A stretch of 64,000 nt of DNA from Mytilisepta virgata (taxonomy: Eukaryota; Mollusca; Bivalvia; Mytilida; Mytilidae). A model generated the notes under the pieces. It saw only the letters and a program-made list of their open reading frames with translations. It ran no database searches and had not been told where the DNA came from. The stretch covers positions 33,161,528 to 33,225,527 of the forward strand of contig CM051520.1 of NCBI GenBank assembly GCA_028015205.1, given 5' to 3'. Positions 60,516 through 64,000 of the stretch are shown in pieces (positions within the stretch are counted from its first letter, which is position 1; each line of letters opens with the position of its first letter). The position numbers and the translations under genes were made by a program.

Positions 60516-61536
60516 TGTGTCGCCTGCGGAACTATCTATCGTCTTGTGTCTTGCGTCTTGCGTCGTCACACTTTTCTTCTATCCTCAATTACTCGTAAAC
60601 TGCTCTAAGGAATTTGATGAAACTTTCTCTGTGAATTAACCTTAATGCACAGGTGTGCATATATATTTCATTTTTAGAAAATTTAAAATTTTTTTTTGTA
60701 AAAATTTACATTTTTGCAAAAAAAGAGGGGGGTCAAAACTTCTATCCTCAACTACGCCATAACGGCTCAAAGGAATTTGTTGAAACTTTCTCTGTGCATT
60801 AATCGTAATGCACTGGTGTGCATGTATATTTCATTTTTAGAAAATTAAAAAATTTTGTAAAAATTGACATTTTTGCAAAAAAAAGGGAGGGGGTCACAAC
60901 TTCCATCCTCAACTACTCCATAACCGCTCAGAGGAATTTGATTAAACTTCCTCTGTGCATTAAACTTAATGCACAGGTGTGCATATATATTTCATTTTTA
61001 GAAACTTTAAATTTTTTTTAGTTGTAAAAATTGACATTTTTGAAAAAAAAGGGGGGGGGGTAAAAACTTCTATCCTCAACTACTCCATAACCGCTCAAAG
61101 CAATTTGATGAAACTTCCTCTGTGCATTAACCTTAATGCAAAGGTGTGCATATATATTGACATTTTTGCAAAAAAAGGGGGGGTCAAAACTTCTATCCTC
61201 AACTACTCCATAACCGCTCAGAGGAATTTGATGAAACTTCCTCTGTGCATTAACATTAATGCAAAGGTGTGCATATATATTTCATTTTTAGAAAATTTTA
61301 ATAAAATTTTTTGTAAAAATTGACATTTTTGCAAAAAAAAAGGAGGGGGTCAAAACTTCTATCCTCAACTACATTGTACTCCATAACCGCTCAAAGCAAT
61401 TTGATGAAACTTTCTCTGTGCATTAACCTTAATACAAAGGTGTGCATATATATTTCTTTTTTAGAAAATTTTAATATCTTTTGTAAAAATTGACGTCCGC
61501 AGGCGACACATGTCTTCCTTGGAAGACTCACACATT
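60516..61536 (+). mobile_element. Tandem-cored element with TGTGTCGCCTGCGGA ends, copy 3
   Basis: It starts TGTGTCGCCTGCGGAACTAT and ends GACGTCCGCAGGCGACACAT, then the hairpin GTCTTCCTTGGAAGAC and TCACACA. Six units of ~120-170 bp each have CTATCCTCAACTACTCCATA, GGAATTTGATGAAACTT and GTGCATTAACCTTAATGCA, with an A-run then G-run between units. Frames across it, such as 60979-61323, are repeat artefacts. Confidence 0.85.
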
Positions 61537-62280
61537 TGTTTTAGTGATGTCCCTTTTTAAAGTTGAAAACATCCAAAATGGAGGTTTCTGAACAATAACT
61601 TGAGTATTGTTTCACTAAATCTTTGGAAATTTGTTTAGGAATCGCTAAACACAGATAATCATTTCCGAGTTTCTCCACTTTTTAAAATGGAAAATAACCA
61701 AAGTGATGTTCTTGTTCAATAACTTGTATTGTTTCACAAAATCATTGAAATTTAGAATTCTCTCTTGGATGATTAAACACGGGTTGAGTTGGAATTTGAA
61801 ATATTTCACTTTTACCATTTTTGAGTTATTAAGTATAGTATATAGTATTTATAGCTGGGGATTGGGGTATCCATGTGCTATGGACTCATTTTGTCATTAT
61901 TTGTTTGTATTTTTAGAAAACATAAATTCCAGACCACTCTTGCACAAAAGTGCCTTCACTATTTTCGTATTTTGCATTCTACAGGTTTGGGTTTTCATCT
62001 TGATTTTAATAAAAACAATTAAGTTTCTTAGAATCCAAGACTTAAATTATCATATTTTGTTACTGTGTACATGGTGTATTTATTTGGTTTTTTTTACCAC
62101 AAGGTTTTTCACCACAAAAATTATTGATAGGAACACATTTTCTATAAGTATTATTAAATAATAGTGAGGATAAAATGTATTCAAATAATTTTAGATCAAA
62201 GATTTACTTCACATTCAACAGAGAACAAAGAATAAATTCAACATCTTGTCACTCTAGTCATGCTAATTTTACTTAATGTA

Positions 62281-63486
62281 CTATCTTAAAATTATGAACG
62301 AAAATGAAGATGCTATTCCAAGTATTTTGTAATTCAAAAGAAACAGTGTTGCTGTATTATTACTGGGTTCTACTTCTGCTATGGGTTCATTTTCAGTGAG
62401 ATTTGAGTCGTCATTCATGATTTCGCTGCTGTTCATTGTTGAGGAATTCATATTCATTACAGAATCATTCCTAGTCTCCATATCCAAGTTCATACTATCT
62501 ACAATAGGACAAAAATATTTTTTTATTCATCTTTGATTTACATTGTTTTCGCTAAATCCCTTTTACAAAACTCGAGATATGTTGATATATATGTGAAATG
62601 AGTGTTTTACTTTGTGATGATATATTTTACAGCATTACTATAATGATAATCTTTATTGAGCACAATTACAAATAGAAAGGGTTGAAGGCATGCAAAACAT
62701 CAAAAACATAATCAGATCTAACAATAAAGTATTCAGTCCGCTTTCCTCAGTAACAAAGACTTGATGAAGGAACTAACGTTGAGCATAAGATTGTCATCTC
62801 TTAATAGTATGATAAATTGGTATCAAAGAAGTTTATTTATACCACCGAGTCGATGCCGCTGCTGGTGGACTCCAAGTCCCCGATGTATCCCCAGCTCAGT
62901 TGTTATTATTTCGATACAAGCCCGAAATTGATACTTAAAATTTACTGTTAAAAAGTTGTAAAATTTGTGAAACTATGAGTATCCCCCTCATCATGCATAG
63001 CTCTATCTTTGGATGGTTTTGGCTTTACCCCCTTTTGGCACATCTTGTACATCAAATTGGTATCAAAGAAGTTTATCCTTTATATAACATACGTCATGTA
63101 CATTGTAAATGAAAAATCGGAACTGTGTGCATGAATCAATTAAATATATGGCAAGCCGTTTTACCATTTATTCTAACTTCAAGATATCTAATAAACTTTA
63201 TAAGATATCTCATATAGTTTATAAGATATCTTATAAACTTAAGAAGATATCTTATAAAGTATATAATAATCTTATAAAAAACTAGATTATATAAGATATC
63301 TTATATAAATTATATGAGATATCTTATATATTATATGAGATATCTTGAAGTTAGAATAAATAGTAAAACGGCTTGCCATATAAATACATACATTGTATGT
63401 TTTAGCTAAGGTCATTATAATAAATACTTACAGATCCTGCCAGTAACACTTGTGCAAATTACAGCAAACAAAATATTGATTTTCAT
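62281..63486 (-). CDS. Small secreted or membrane-anchored protein, 90 residues, five N-glycosylation sequons
   Basis: Two exons, 63486-63432 and 62498-62281, join in phase 1 with GT-AG borders and end in TAG. Residues 1-16 (MKINILFAVICTSVTG) look like a signal peptide. Residues 20-67 are polar and rich in Asn, Ser, Met, Glu and Asp, with sequons at N29, N36, N41, N51 and N65. Residues 68-90 are hydrophobic (TLFLLNYKILGIASSFSFII, then LR), suggesting a GPI-attachment signal or a single membrane anchor; the Lys inside makes this uncertain. There are no cysteines after the signal peptide. The ATG directly follows a splice-acceptor-like TTTTCCAG, so a 5' non-coding exon may exist. I do not recognise the protein. 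Its only intron contains a hairpin MITE. It runs toward the calpain gene. Real-gene status rests on phase agreement and the signal peptide/tail architecture. Confidence 0.6.
62840..63030 (+). repeat. Dispersed repeat, partner of 3255-3490
   Basis: It contains CGCTGCTGGTGGACTCCAAG, TCCCCAGCTCAGTTGTTATT and TTGATACTTAAAATTTACTG in the same order as 3270-3370. In the intron of the small glycoprotein-like gene. Confidence 0.6.
63147..63380. mobile_element. Hairpin MITE, 234 bp, with TAAATA target duplication
   Basis: TATGGCAAGCCGTTTTACCA and TAGTAAAACGGCTTGCCATA are the ends of ~42-base inverted repeats with one mismatch. The interior is an array of AAGATATCTTATA-type palindromes. TAAATA flanks both ends (63141-63146, 63381-63386). 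The whole element can fold into one long hairpin. It has no coding capacity and lies in the intron of the small gene 62281-63486. Confidence 0.9.
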
Positions 63487-64000
63487 CTGGAAAATGTGAG
63501 AACACCGTAAACTATCTTTTGAAGAGATATTCTCTGGTAATTACGATTTTTCCGAAAAAGAGGTAAGTAAACATTTTTAACCTTAAAGGATTAAAACATG
63601 AATCTTTCTTCAATACAGCAGATAAAATTCAAAATCTGTACAATAATTCAAGTTCTTGATAACGTGGAATTGTCTCATCCACGAACAAAAAAAATTAAAT
63701 AAATAAATAAATTATGATGGTCTAGTATTCTGTTTCGTGGTTTTGGCTCTCAAAAGTATTGGTTCCTGGCGTACCTGATGAATCCAAAAAATGCGGATCG
63801 TACACAAGGAATGTCATGAATGTAGGTATTACTAAATTAATAGAGTTCACAGTTACAAGGCGATAGTCACGGGATAGTCAGTGGTCGTTGCTTGAAATGA
63901 CACAATTTTCGATGCTTCACATTTTGAGTTCGTAAATTTTGAAATTCCTTTGAATAACCGCCTCAGACAAAATTTACCTGGATAATAACTCATTTGTTTA
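63487..64000. other. 5' flank of the small gene, nothing recognised
   Basis: A+T-rich sequence with no convincing TATA box or upstream exon. It would hold the promoter or a 5' non-coding exon of the gene 62281-63486. Confidence 0.35.

Larger units (their letters stand above)
59690..61870 (+). repeat. Old tandem-like repeat units, split by later insertions
   Basis: Units containing AATAACTTGAGTATT, TTTGAAATTTGGAA and CTAAACACAGATC-type motifs occur around 59690-59850, 60065-60096, 60457-60515 and 61545-61860. A SINE (60097-60456), a tandem-cored element (60516-61536) and a reverse transcriptase relic (59870-60055) interrupt them. The 152-codon frame at 61703-62161 lies partly in this repeat and starts with GTG; I do not regard it as a gene. 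Confidence 0.5.

Noticed and set aside
60979..61323. 114-codon ORF with internally repeated peptide
   Set aside because: It spans tandem units of the TGTGTCGCCTGCGGA element, including A- and G-runs; not a protein repeat under selection as far as can be seen.
61703..62161. 152-codon hydrophobic ORF, apparent membrane protein
   Set aside because: It starts with GTG, is mostly T-rich sequence giving Phe/Leu/Ile by composition, and its 5' part lies in a repeat. No splice or homology support.

Overview
This window looks like nuclear DNA of a marine bivalve, most likely a mussel (Mytilidae). It is A+T-rich with sparse, intron-rich genes of short GT-AG exons. Tens of repeat copies fill the introns and spacers, including tRNA-derived SINEs, TTAA-flanked MITEs, fold-back elements and tandem-cored elements of kinds I recall as abundant in mussels. 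The clade call is inference from repeat style; no marker gene is present.

Four host genes can be rebuilt exon by exon, with every splice phase closing. (1) A + strand gene (exons 2266-2323, 7164-7269, 7802-8073; 5' part missing) encodes the C-terminal 144 residues of an unrecognised protein with a repeated His-Pro-Asp-Trp/Tyr motif. Its large intron holds a Penelope-like reverse transcriptase ORF. (2) A - strand gene of 19 exons (32101 down to 12893) encodes a 646-residue protein with an RRM, an F-box, a long run of leucine-rich repeats and an acidic tail. (3) A + strand gene of 12 exons (39301-57086) encodes a 576-residue calpain with an intact Cys-His-Asn triad and an N-terminal myristoylation-type sequence. 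It has a calpain beta-sandwich domain but no EF-hand or C2 domain. (4) A - strand gene of two exons (63486 down to 62281) encodes a 90-residue protein with a signal peptide, five N-glycosylation sequons and a hydrophobic C-terminus.

Genes 1 and 2 converge across 8.1-12.9 kb. Genes 2 and 3 diverge across a 7.2 kb spacer (32.1-39.3 kb) that is largely a nest of inserted elements ending in a MULE-type transposase fragment. Genes 3 and 4 converge across 57.1-62.3 kb, which again holds tandem-cored elements, two SINEs, a reverse transcriptase relic and nested insertions. I see no operon, CRISPR array or defence island. The points of most interest are the RRM/F-box/LRR combination, the putatively lipidated calpain, the two unrecognised host proteins, the intact reverse transcriptase ORF, and a 19-base core shared by two otherwise different repeat families.
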